From assembly GCF_017329565.1 (NCBI RefSeq), contig NZ_JAFMTT010000004.1: a stretch of DNA of 64,000 nt; one strand, given 5' to 3'. Within the stretch, counting starts at the first letter, position 1; the number at the start of each line of letters is the position of its first letter. Source of the DNA: Alicyclobacillus mali. GTDB lineage: Bacteria > Bacillota > Bacilli > Alicyclobacillales > Alicyclobacillaceae. Shown here in pieces: positions 16,792-24,802 of the stretch. The notes under the pieces were generated by a model, which was not told where the DNA came from, did not search any database, and worked only from the letters and a program-made list of their open reading frames with translations. Both the position numbers and the translations under genes were made by a program.

Positions 16792-17310
16792 TTCAATTCC
16801 TCCTTTATAGGTAAAAAAAGAGACGCTTGACACGAACGTTTTCTATCTATCTGCCGCAAGCGAGCCTCGTCATGGCCCTCAACCACCGGTATCCGAGCAC
16901 ACAGATTTGTGATTTTTCACTTCAATCTAAGTAAATTACCTCTTTATCACAACATCTCGTTTAACAGAGCTGTAAAAGGCTCACTACCCCAAACTAGCGC
17001 GCATAACTCACCCAAACTCGATACTGATAAAACTACATCGTGACTTAAATCCTCCGAGGTTTCATACCAAATCGGAATTAGGCCGCTGTTCAACGGGCTC
17101 AAGACATCGTTAACAAGAGAAGATCCTCCCACGAATAGAGTTTTGCTTGGAGGTGACTTCACCCTGAACATGCATAATGGAAAATTCGACGATCTGGTTT
17201 CGAATACCCCGCCGCTTCGCTCATGAAGGTATGCTCAGAATCGATCAGTTTGTCTAATTCTGATCCCCAAATCCCCTCATTTGCTTCAGTACGTAATAAC
17301 ACCTATTTGA
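16792..17310. other. Intergenic stretch without a supported gene
   Basis: 519 bases between the 51-residue peptide gene and the second transposase fragment. A 74-codon frame on the minus strand at 16947-17171 has no SD and no recognisable sequence. An imperfect inverted repeat (ATTTACTT with AAGTGAAAT) lies near 16912-16936 and could be an operator for the peptide gene. Confidence 0.4.
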
Positions 17311-17586
17311 CCCGATTGGAGGGCTGGACACCTGAGCGTGGGTGTTTCACTCATAAGCATGGATCGCCGTGCTGTCGATGGCGACGTGTTCGCCCTCGAT
17401 GAGTCCTTCATCGTGACATTGACGAACCAACTCGGCAAACAGTGTCTCCGCAACCCCTTTGTCGACGATGGCCTGAAAGACGCGACTTAAGGTCGAGACG
17501 GATGGAACCGATTCGTCAAGGGAGAAGCCGCACTGACAACGAAAGCGCAAGTCACTCTCCAAACGTCGGTGAAGCTGCGTAAAGGT
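17311..17586 (-). pseudogene. Transposase fragment, second copy
   Basis: Only the middle of the transposase remains: FTQLHRRLESDLRFRCQ through HVAIDSTAIHAYE. It is nearly identical to 12997-13273 (for example ETLFAELV here against ETPFAELV there). Both ends break off abruptly: the right end about 60 bases before the ornithine cyclodeaminase stop codon, the left end into unrelated AT-rich sequence. It is in direct orientation with the other copy. Confidence 0.85.
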
Positions 17587-17647
17587 GGCAAATCGGTGTC
17601 TGGGTATTGCGTGCCACAGGTCATACAGATCCATGCAGGCATCAAGT

Positions 17648-18595
17648 TCACCGCTTCGGTTCGTTGCATTCGGTCGCGTCGCTCTCGGCTCTGCGCAGGA
17701 TTTCGCGTGCAAGCAACATCTCAGTTCCAGCAAGACCCACAGAGAAAAACACGCTGATCCCACGACGGTCTGGTTTCGAACAAGGCTGCGTGGACAGGAG
17801 TCCCCCCAGCTCGATCACCGGCGTCGTCGTGATCGTGGAGATGTGAGGTTCAGGATAACTTGTCATCTGCGCAATGGAATCCGTTACTAATAAAGTCGCA
17901 GCTTGAACCGTCTCACGGGGGATTTCGTGCGCTCCCACCCATTTCGGTCCTATCGTATGGATGTGTACATCCGGGCGGAGCATGGTCGGATCGAAAACCG
18001 GTGTCCTGCTGTTGGTTGCGCAGATGACGACATGGGCGCCTCGCACGCAACGTTCGACTTCGTCCGCAACCACAATGTCGCGTCTCAACTGCTGTGACAT
18101 ACGGCGTGCAAATGCCTTCCGCTTTTCAGCATCACGGCTGTACACTCGAATCTCCTCAAAGGGCCGGACTTGCACCGCAGCCTCGAGTTGCGTTTCCGCC
18201 TGCCTTCCCGTCCCAATCACAGCAAGCACACGAACGTCTGGCCGCGTCATATGTTTCAGGGCGACTCCGCCAATGGCGCCCGTACGCATCTGGCCGAGCG
18301 TATCCCCCAAGACGATACCTTCCAATACGCCATCGCTGCCATAGATTGCTACGAACTGCTGCCCCTCCGGGGTGTTGACGCCCAATGCAGGATACACTCG
18401 GAACCCCATGCATCCGTCGTCCCCACCCACAGTGCCAGCAGTGAATACGAGTCGCGCGCGGTCGTTTTCTACGTGAAACCGCGGTGGAGCGTGGAGGTCG
18501 CCTCGGGCGTGCATCGCGAAGGCTCTTTCCATCACGGAGATCGCCGTGACCATGTCGATCAGGCTTCGCACCTCAGCGTCCTGGATGATGCGCAT
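17648..18595 (-). CDS. Ornithine cyclodeaminase / mu-crystallin family enzyme
   Basis: 315-residue NAD(P)-dependent enzyme. The N-terminus is MRIIQDAEVRSLIDM, the substrate region GTLGGDD-like, and the Rossmann segment VLAVIGTGRQAETQLEAAVQ (about residues 125-145), followed by IRVYSRDAEKRKAFA and VVICATNSRTPVFD. Members include ornithine cyclodeaminase (ornithine to proline), alanine dehydrogenases and imine reductases; which one this is cannot be read. The start is ATG 18595 with GGAGGG 9 bases upstream; the upstream in-frame codons run through the promoter area. The transposase fragment begins about 60 bases past its stop, so the original 3' neighbourhood was disrupted. Confidence 0.85.
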   Translation of the reverse strand: MRIIQDAEVRSLIDMVTAISVMERAFAMHARGDLHAPPRFHVENDRARLVFTAGTVGGDDGCMGFRVYPALGVNTPEGQQFVAIYGSDGVLEGIVLGDTLGQMRTGAIGGVALKHMTRPDVRVLAVIGTGRQAETQLEAAVQVRPFEEIRVYSRDAEKRKAFARRMSQQLRRDIVVADEVERCVRGAHVVICATNSRTPVFDPTMLRPDVHIHTIGPKWVGAHEIPRETVQAATLLVTDSIAQMTSYPEPHISTITTTPVIELGGLLSTQPCSKPDRRGISVFFSVGLAGTEMLLAREILRRAESDATECNEPKR

Positions 18596-18920
18596 TCCAG
18601 CTCGCCCTCCATTCCCGTCACAACGAACTGCGTTCATCCAGAGTATAAACCCGCCGTGGATTGTCTTTGTCAAGCGAAAAGTTGACCACTTTGCCAATTG
18701 AAAAGCACGGATGGTTGTAACGCTGTACCGAGACGGGCACTTGTTTTCCCGTCGATGCGAAGCCCCACGGACCCACGTCCAACTCCGTGGGCCCTGTAGA
18801 TAAGTCGTCTGGTGCCGACAGCCCGCGCCTTGGAGGTTCCCGCCGAAGAATTCTTCCTTGAACCATCATCCGCGGCGCTCGGAGGATCGCCCTCTGCTCT
18901 GCGTCGGCACATAGCCCTCT
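18596..18920. other. Intergenic stretch upstream of the cyclodeaminase
   Basis: 325 bases. The part nearest the cyclodeaminase holds its promoter. Two overlapping minus-strand open frames cover 18670-18920 but have no SD and no recognisable protein. I looked for a T-box or amino-acid riboswitch and could not support one. Confidence 0.4.
18642..18673 (-). promoter_or_regulatory. Candidate promoter of the cyclodeaminase gene
   Basis: Minus strand TTGACA (18673-18668) followed by a TTTATACT stretch (18649-18642). Taking TTTATA as -10 gives an 18-base spacer; TATACT would give 20. It lies about 50-75 bases upstream of the start. Confidence 0.4.
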
Positions 18921-20159
18921 TCATGATTCCATGGTTGTGTGTAAGACTTCCAATGATTGCTTTGCACGCTCTGCCCACCGCACAGCAGGCCCCATTGAGA
19001 GGCCAGCCGCCAAGAACACTGCACCGAGAGTGATCCAACCAAGGGGTCCTCCATAGACGACTAAACTGGTAAGAAGAAGCGGTCCGACCAATTCGGCTAC
19101 GGTGAACCCACTACCGAAAAAGCTTTGGTATTCGCCCTGCTTACCATCCGGTGCAAGACCGAAACTGATGGTCCATGTCCCTGAGAACTGCACCATCTCT
19201 CCTAATACCTGCAAGATTGTAGCGAGCACAAGAAGAGCGGACGCCCACAACGAGCGCATGCCTGCCGAGGAGGCGAAGGCGAGGCAAGAAAAGAGTAGGA
19301 TGATTCCGGCTAGGCGGACGAAGCGGGTTGCACTGCCCATATCGGTGACTCCACGCGAAATACGAACTTGAAATACCGCGGCAGTTACGGTGTTCAGCAG
19401 AAACAGAAGTGCGACGATCCAGTGTGGCGCAGCGGTCCGGCGAGCGATCCAGAGCGGCAACGCCACATCAATGAGCGGGATATGTAACATCAGGAAAGCG
19501 TTGATTGCTGAGATCAGCATGTACGGTCTGTCCCGGAGCACTGTAAATCGTCGTTGATGCGAATGGCTGATTTCAGTGCGTGCCGCCGCGGGCAGTCGTC
19601 GAAGAATCATCCACGCGTAAGCAAGGAAGCTCACCGCGTCCAAGGCCAGGACGACGAAATAAGCGTGGCGACTGCCTATGAGAAGAGCTACACCACCGAT
19701 CGCAGCACCGGTCGACAAACCCATATTAAAGGTTGATTGAATATAGCCCTTGGCCTCGCTGAACTTGGACTTCTCCATGACTGCAGCAATCAATGCCTGC
19801 TGTGCTGCTGACAATCCACGCTGACAGATTGTATAAACGCATGCCGCGATGATGAATAGCGGGAAAGCGTCAACAAACATATAAGATCCGATGGCAAGAC
19901 TGGCCCCAATGGCTAGTAACACCGCCATGCTACGCGGCCCGTATCGGTCGATGAGGTGCCCTACAGGGATGCCGACAACGAATGCGACCAGCCACGCGAG
20001 GGTGAGGCCACTGCCTAGCTCCGCTGGTGAGAAGCCAACGACCTGCGTAAAGTACATCGCTACACAGACGTAGTACGCACCGTCGCCAATGGAGCTGATC
20101 ATCTGCGTGATGGCGAACATGCGTGTCGGACCAGAAGGGGGGATGAGAAGTTTGGACAT
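18921..20159 (-). CDS. Major facilitator superfamily transporter
   Basis: 412-residue cytoplasmic-membrane transporter with 12 predicted helices. The MFS loop 2-3 motif appears as GIPVGHLIDRYGPRSM (about residues 60-75). It resembles drug/metabolite efflux MFS proteins with no strong clue to substrate. The start is ATG 20159, preceded by GGGAGG with about 8 bases; the longer frame to 20216 is not needed. It lies upstream of, and in the same orientation as, the cyclodeaminase, about 325 bases away, but the latter seems to have its own promoter. A regulator for it is not visible. Confidence 0.82.
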   Translation of the reverse strand: MSKLLIPPSGPTRMFAITQMISSIGDGAYYVCVAMYFTQVVGFSPAELGSGLTLAWLVAFVVGIPVGHLIDRYGPRSMAVLLAIGASLAIGSYMFVDAFPLFIIAACVYTICQRGLSAAQQALIAAVMEKSKFSEAKGYIQSTFNMGLSTGAAIGGVALLIGSRHAYFVVLALDAVSFLAYAWMILRRLPAAARTEISHSHQRRFTVLRDRPYMLISAINAFLMLHIPLIDVALPLWIARRTAAPHWIVALLFLLNTVTAAVFQVRISRGVTDMGSATRFVRLAGIILLFSCLAFASSAGMRSLWASALLVLATILQVLGEMVQFSGTWTISFGLAPDGKQGEYQSFFGSGFTVAELVGPLLLTSLVVYGGPLGWITLGAVFLAAGLSMGPAVRWAERAKQSLEVLHTTMES

Positions 20160-20339
20160 TGAAAACCTCCCTGATTGTAGCGACGAGCTCAGTCTAGAGC
20201 GTGAAGTCGGTGGCATGCCTCATCGATGCCTCTTCACGTCGCTGGCGGCGATCCTCCATGGTGGTGTACGAGGACGAACATCCGATGGGCATCCGATCAA
20301 GTCCTGCCGGACGATTCAATGAGCAACGCGCTTCAAAAG

Positions 20340-20367
20340 CAAAAATCCCTTGCGGCACAAGGGATTT
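20340..20367 (-). terminator. Terminator of the tRNA operon
   Basis: Minus strand AAATCCCTTG-TGCCG-CAAGGGATTTTTG: a 10-base-pair stem plus T-run, starting about 15 bases after the CCA end of tRNA-Val. Confidence 0.85.
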
Positions 20368-20381
20368 CGCGACTAGCAGTA

Positions 20382-20457
20382 TGGTGGGCGTTGACGGACT
20401 CGAACCGCCGACCCCCTGCTTGTAAGGCAGATGCTCTCCCAACTGAGCTAAACGCCC
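20382..20457 (-). tRNA. tRNA-Val (anticodon TAC)
   Basis: 76 bases including encoded CCA. Acceptor GGGCGTT pairs with AACGCCC, the anticodon loop is CTTACAA, and the T-arm contains GTTCGAGTC. It is the last gene of a four-tRNA transcript. Confidence 0.97.
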
Positions 20458-20459
20458 TC

Positions 20460-20535
20460 TGGAGCTCCCAACCAGGCTTGAACTGGTGACCTCATCCTTA
20501 CCATGGATGCGCTCTGCCAACTGAGCTATGGGAGC
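20460..20535 (-). tRNA. tRNA-Thr (anticodon GGT)
   Basis: 76 bases including CCA. Acceptor GCTCCCA pairs with TGGGAGC, the anticodon loop is ATGGTAA between CATCC and GGATG, and the T-arm is GTTCAAGCC. It is separated from tRNA-Val by two bases. Confidence 0.97.
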
Positions 20536-20553
20536 ATAAAATGGAGGGGGAAA

Positions 20554-20629
20554 TGGCAGGGGCGGCAGGATTCGAACCCACGACATGCGGTTTTGGAGAC
20601 CGCCGTTCTACCAACTGAACTACGCCCCT
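20554..20629 (-). tRNA. tRNA-Trp (anticodon CCA)
   Basis: 76 bases including CCA. Acceptor AGGGGCG pairs with CGCCCCT, and the anticodon loop is CTCCAAA between GCGGT and ACCGC. The discriminator is G, as expected for bacterial tRNA-Trp. Confidence 0.97.
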
Positions 20630-20674
20630 GCGTGGAACACGTGGAGGATGAACTTTTTGCCACCCTCCACCGTC

Positions 20675-20750
<76 letters not shown>

Positions 20751-20768
20751 ATTGTCGCGGCGAGGATC

Positions 20769-20798
20769 ACTATAGCACGGGACGGCTCGGATTGTCAA
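20769..20798 (-). promoter_or_regulatory. Promoter of the tRNA operon
   Basis: Minus strand TTGACA (20798-20793), 18-base spacer, TATAGT (20774-20769), about 18 bases upstream of the mature tRNA-Thr(TGT) 5' end. A near-consensus sigma-A promoter. Confidence 0.8.
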
Positions 20799-20858
20799 CC
20801 ATCATTCGTCGCCAAATCCAACACTGCCGACGCGCAACAGTCCTCGCCCGCTCGCCCT

Positions 20859-21119
20859 TCATTCGGCCGGTTGGTTGGGCTCGGCGCTCGTTTCAGGCTG
20901 CACGAGCGATACCGACCGCATCGGTGCGAACGTGGAGATGGCGTGCTTGTAGATCAACTGCTGCTTGCCATCCGTCTCCACGACGATGGTGAAGTTGTCG
21001 AACGCGCGGACGAGTCCGCGGATTTGAAAACCGTTCACCAGGTACACGATGACCGGAATTCGCTCTTTGCGCACCTGATTGAGAAAGGTGTCCTGAATGT
21101 TGACCGACGACTTCGACAT
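20859..21119 (-). CDS. hfq: RNA chaperone Hfq
   Basis: 86-residue Sm-like hexameric RNA chaperone that binds small RNAs and mRNA. The N-terminal helix (NIQDTFLNQVRKERIPV) is followed by the Sm1 region (VYLVNGFQIRGLVRAFDNFT) and the Sm2-type motif IYKHAIST. A short acidic/proline tail replaces the long tail of enterobacterial Hfq. The start is ATG 21119, directly after the miaA stop at 21121, so it is co-transcribed with miaA. The miaA-hfq order is widely conserved in bacteria. The longer frame reaching 21416 is antisense-like read-through inside miaA and is not the gene. Confidence 0.96.
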   Translation of the reverse strand: MSKSSVNIQDTFLNQVRKERIPVIVYLVNGFQIRGLVRAFDNFTIVVETDGKQQLIYKHAISTFAPMRSVSLVQPETSAEPNQPAE

Positions 21120-21120
21120 G

Positions 21121-22122
21121 CTACGATTCACTCTCCAATCTGCAGGTGCTGGATCTATTCGCAGTCGACCACCCGATATCCTGCAAAAAGTGGTCGATAG
21201 ATGCCCACAATCGCGCGATCTCGTCCGTCGAAAACCGGCCATCGCTGCCTTTCGTAAACCAGTGCACACGCGGATCGCGCTTAAACCATGACCACTGACG
21301 CTTCGCAAATCGCCTGGTGCTCTGTTGTATGATGCGAATTGCCTCCTCCTCCGATACAGCGCCGGACAGATACGCGACAATTTCCTTGTACCCGATGGCC
21401 TGCATGGCCGTCCCATCCATTGGCACGCCGGCCGCGAGCAGGCGCTTGACCTCGTCCACCAGCCCGAGGCGCCACATCATCTCCACACGCCGGTCGATCC
21501 GCTGATAGAGTGCCTCGCGCGGCATCGTGATGCCGATGACGAGCGCCTCGTACTGCCCATGGCGGGGCGTCCAGTCGTAGTCTTCCGACATGCCCGTACC
21601 CCGGACCATCGCGACCTCAAGCGCGCGGACAATCCGCTTTCGGTCGTTCGGATGAATCATCCGGGCTCGCTCCGGGTCCTTCGCGCGCAGTTCCTCGTAC
21701 AGCGCCTGCACGCCTTCCTCGTCCGCGCGCCGGTCGAGCGCCGCGCGCAGGTGGACGTCTTCCGGTGTCTGCGAAAAGTCGAGATCGTCCAGGAGCGCCC
21801 GAACATACAGCCCCGTGCCGCCGCACACCACGGGCAGGCGGCCGCGAGCGAGCGCGTCGTCGATAACCGCGTCGGCCTGTAGCTTCCACTGCGCAACCGT
21901 GAATTTCTCCGCAGGATCGGCGATGTCGAGCAAGTGATGTGGCACGCCGCGCATCTCGTCCGGGCGAAGCTTCGCTGTCCCGATGTCCATGCCCCGATAA
22001 ATCTGCATGGAATCCGCCGAGACGACCTCTCCGCCGTAGCGCCGCGCGATCTCGACGCTGAGTTCGCTCTTGCCGACGCCCGTCGGCCCGACCACGCAGA
22101 CGATGGGCTTCCTGTCGGTCAT
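21121..22122 (-). CDS. miaA: tRNA dimethylallyltransferase
   Basis: Adds a dimethylallyl group to N6 of A37 in tRNAs reading codons that begin with U, the substrate later methylthiolated by MiaB. The P-loop is GPTGVGKSELS (about 12-22), followed by VVSADSMQIYRGMDIGTAK (substrate loop), PHHLLDI, GGTGLYVRALL and NDRKRIVRALEV. The C-terminal half has AIGYKEI and the basic STRRFAKRQWSWF segment. 333 residues, slightly longer than the Bacillus enzyme. The start is ATG 22122 with GGAGGA at 7 bases; the in-frame ATG at 22137 sits before the SD. The gene overlaps the upstream methyltransferase stop by 4 bases. Confidence 0.95.
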   Translation of the reverse strand: MTDRKPIVCVVGPTGVGKSELSVEIARRYGGEVVSADSMQIYRGMDIGTAKLRPDEMRGVPHHLLDIADPAEKFTVAQWKLQADAVIDDALARGRLPVVCGGTGLYVRALLDDLDFSQTPEDVHLRAALDRRADEEGVQALYEELRAKDPERARMIHPNDRKRIVRALEVAMVRGTGMSEDYDWTPRHGQYEALVIGITMPREALYQRIDRRVEMMWRLGLVDEVKRLLAAGVPMDGTAMQAIGYKEIVAYLSGAVSEEEAIRIIQQSTRRFAKRQWSWFKRDPRVHWFTKGSDGRFSTDEIARLWASIDHFLQDIGWSTANRSSTCRLESES

Positions 22123-22919
22123 CGCGGCTTCCTCCATACACCGTACGCGAATCGGCCCGCGGTGCGATCGGGCTCAAGACCCAGCGCCTCGAATATGCCC
22201 GATTTGGGCCGCTCCTTGACGATCACGGCCCGCCGTGCGACGCGCTTCGCCTCTTCCAGGGCCTCACGCGACAGCGGCGCTTCCCAGGCGACGGGCCGAA
22301 TAGGTTGCATGTGCGCAGACTGGCGCACGGGCTCGCGAAACATCGGGTCGAAGTACACGACGTCCGCGCTTTGATCGGGCTGGGCCTTCAGCCAATCGGC
22401 GTGATCGCCAGGGACGAGCGCGACCCGCTTGAGGAACGCGGCTTCGCGCGGATGAGCCTCGGAACCGTAGACCTGCACCGCGCGCAGCAAGCCGTACAGC
22501 ACCCGTGAGCGCTCGAGGCCCACGACGCGCCCTTCTGCTCCGACGGCCGCGGCGAAGACCAGCGCGTCGGTGCCAAGTCCCAACGTGGCGTCGACGATCA
22601 CGTCGCCCGGCGAAACCCCAGCAAGCTCGAGCAGCCGATCGCCTTCTCCCTGCTCGAGCCGCCTGAGCCGTTGATATGCCATGCTCGGGTGGAAAAAGAG
22701 CGGGTGCTCGACGCCGCGCACGTGCACGACGGCCGGATCGGCCGCCACCACGACGGCGTCCGCATCGGCGAGCAAACGAGCGAGGCTCTGGCCGCGTCGT
22801 GGCACAGCGGCGCCGCCAAACCAAGCCGCCATCTCCGACGCGCGCGCCACCTGATGGGGTTTCGGGCGGAGCGGCGTGGTCACAAGGATGCGTATATCCT
22901 CCTTGCCAGCCTGTGTCAT
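22119..22919 (-). CDS. Class I SAM-dependent methyltransferase (RsmJ-like fold)
   Basis: 266-residue putative methyltransferase. The SAM-binding motif I is VIVDATLGLGTDALVFAAAV (about residues 100-120), motif II GLERSRVLYGLL, and the catalytic-type motif is DVVYFDPMF (D-PP[FY]-like, about 190). It lacks the exact NPPY of N6-adenine enzymes; the DPMF form is typical of the RsmJ-related group that acts on rRNA, but the target is unknown. The start is ATG 22919, overlapping the mutL stop as ATGA with SD GGAGGA. Conserved placement between mutL and miaA suggests RNA modification rather than secondary metabolism. Confidence 0.78.
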   Translation of the reverse strand: MTQAGKEDIRILVTTPLRPKPHQVARASEMAAWFGGAAVPRRGQSLARLLADADAVVVAADPAVVHVRGVEHPLFFHPSMAYQRLRRLEQGEGDRLLELAGVSPGDVIVDATLGLGTDALVFAAAVGAEGRVVGLERSRVLYGLLRAVQVYGSEAHPREAAFLKRVALVPGDHADWLKAQPDQSADVVYFDPMFREPVRQSAHMQPIRPVAWEAPLSREALEEAKRVARRAVIVKERPKSGIFEALGLEPDRTAGRFAYGVWRKPR

Positions 22920-24802
22920 ACGATCCTCCGAAACGATTTCGCCAATTCTCGTTCGCTCATGCGCAGGAAGACGGGGCGACCATGCGGGCAATGATAGGGA
23001 TCCCGCGCGCGGGTCAATCTTCGACAGAGCGCCTCCATCTCCGGCATGGTGAGTGCGTCGTGCGCTTTGATGGCTGCCTTGCACGCCCGGGTCGCCAGGC
23101 GGTGCATAATATCAGGGGCGGTCGCCTTCGCCCCCATGGACGCGAGGTCATCCAGCGCGTCGCGAAGGAGCGCGGCGTAGTCAAGCCCCTGCCATGAATC
23201 GGGAATGGTGCGCACCAGCACGGTCTGGGCTCCGAACGGGTCGATCTCAATTCCGAGCGCAAGGAGCTCCTCGCGCCGGGCCATGACCTCCTCGAAAGCC
23301 GACGGCGCGATCGAAAGTTCGAGAGGCGTCAGAAGCGGCATGGGCTGAATGTCGCCTTGCTCCCACGCGTCGACCAGATCTTCATACAACACGCGCTCGT
23401 GGGCGGCATGCTGATCGATGATATAAAGGTCGTTCCCATCGTCGGCGAGGATGTACATGCGGAGCGCCTGCCCGATGGGACGAAGGCGCCAGTCCGCGGG
23501 CCGCTCCTGCGGGGCCTCGTGTCTGTCCTCTCCGTGCCCCGCCTGCGCCTCGGGCTCGGCCTCAAGCTGCGAAGCGGCCGCCGATTCGCGCACCGCGAGC
23601 GCAGACTCCCAAACCTCCCTCGGTGCGGCCGTTCGGCCTGTTCCTTGCCCGAATGAAGGCGAGCGCGCCAGGACCCGCGTACGCTCCTTGGGATCTGCGG
23701 CGGGCGACGGACTCTGCTGCATCTCGCGCGTGCGCTCCGGCGCCTCCGGCAGATTCAGAGGCACCGGGGACCCGAGCGGAGCGCTCGTCCGCACGCGCGG
23801 CGACGCCGTGAGCATCGCGTTGTCCAGGGCCGCCCGAACGGCCGATTCGACGAGTTGACAGACGTCGCGCTCCTCGCTCAGGCGGATCTCCCATTTTTGC
23901 GGATGGACATTGGGATCGACCAGCGCCGGGTCCATCTCGAGGTACAGGGCGTAAACGGGATATCGCCCCACCATCAGCCGTTCGCCGTAGGCGCGCTCGA
24001 CGGCCTGCTGCACGGCCGGATTGCGCACGGGCCTGCCGTTGATGAAGAGGTAGCCGTGCTGCCGCGAGGATCGGGCCTGTGTCGGCCGACCCACGTATCC
24101 TCGCAGGGCATAATCGCCGGTCGCGCCGCGCACCTCGAGGAGCATGCGCGCCTCACCCACCCCGTAGAGCGCCGCCCAGACCTCGCGCGCATCGCCGCGC
24201 CCCGGGGTCTGGAACAGGACTTGGCGCTCGGTGCGGCACACAAACGCCACCTCTGGATGCGCGAGGCTCTCGCGCTGCACGACTTCCACCGATCTCGCCT
24301 GCTCCGTCTGCGCGCTGCGGAGATACTTGAGGCGCGCGGGCGTGTTGAAGAACAGGTCCCGCACCTCCATGGTCGTGCCAAACGGCGCCCCAATCGGCTC
24401 GGGCGGGAGCATATCGCCTCCCTCCACGCGCACCAGAACCCCCGATTCCTCCCCGCGCGCCCGCGTGATGAGGCGGACGCGCGCGACGGACGCGATGGCC
24501 GCGAGGGCCTCGCCCCGAAAACCGAGCGTGCGGATGCGGGCGAGATCGCGCGGTTCGTGGACCTTGCTCGTGGCGTGGCGGTGGAAAGCCAAGGCGGCAT
24601 CCTCGGCTGACATGCCCTCCCCGTCGTCCACGACGGTCACACAGGCGATCCCGCCCTCAGCAAGCGCAACCTCGATGCGCGTTGCACCCGCGTCGAGGCT
24701 GTTCTCGACGAGCTCCTTGACGCACGACGCGGGCCGGGCGACGACCTCGCCGGCCGCAATCTGGTCCGCCATCACCTTCGGCATTACCTGGATTTTGCCC
24801 AT
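22916..24802 (-). CDS. mutL: DNA mismatch repair protein MutL
   Basis: Couples MutS mismatch recognition to strand incision. About 628 residues. The GHKL ATPase domain (1-330) has IAAGEVVARPASCVKELVENS, DDGEGM, RHATSK and GFRGEALA. A variable Pro/Arg/Ala-rich linker (about 335-430) follows. The C-terminal domain carries the endonuclease motif DQHAAHERVLYE, fitting DQHA(X)2E(X)4E (about 462-473), ACKAAIKAHD, and the CPHGRP metal-site motif (about 600). This is therefore an endonuclease-active MutL, as in Bacillus, not the E. coli type. The start is ATG 24802 (MGKIQVMP), overlapping mutS by 19 bases. Confidence 0.96.
   Translation of the reverse strand: MGKIQVMPKVMADQIAAGEVVARPASCVKELVENSLDAGATRIEVALAEGGIACVTVVDDGEGMSAEDAALAFHRHATSKVHEPRDLARIRTLGFRGEALAAIASVARVRLITRARGEESGVLVRVEGGDMLPPEPIGAPFGTTMEVRDLFFNTPARLKYLRSAQTEQARSVEVVQRESLAHPEVAFVCRTERQVLFQTPGRGDAREVWAALYGVGEARMLLEVRGATGDYALRGYVGRPTQARSSRQHGYLFINGRPVRNPAVQQAVERAYGERLMVGRYPVYALYLEMDPALVDPNVHPQKWEIRLSEERDVCQLVESAVRAALDNAMLTASPRVRTSAPLGSPVPLNLPEAPERTREMQQSPSPAADPKERTRVLARSPSFGQGTGRTAAPREVWESALAVRESAAASQLEAEPEAQAGHGEDRHEAPQERPADWRLRPIGQALRMYILADDGNDLYIIDQHAAHERVLYEDLVDAWEQGDIQPMPLLTPLELSIAPSAFEEVMARREELLALGIEIDPFGAQTVLVRTIPDSWQGLDYAALLRDALDDLASMGAKATAPDIMHRLATRACKAAIKAHDALTMPEMEALCRRLTRARDPYHCPHGRPVFLRMSERELAKSFRRIV

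Noticed and set aside
16947..17171. 74-codon minus-strand frame in the AT-rich gap
   Set aside because: No ribosome site, no recognisable sequence, and it lies in degenerate DNA beside a transposase fragment.
18698..18920. Possible T-box or other amino-acid riboswitch upstream of the cyclodeaminase
   Set aside because: I searched for the T-box GGTGG-ACCGCG core and for a terminator/antiterminator pair and found only loose look-alikes. No T-run precedes the gene.
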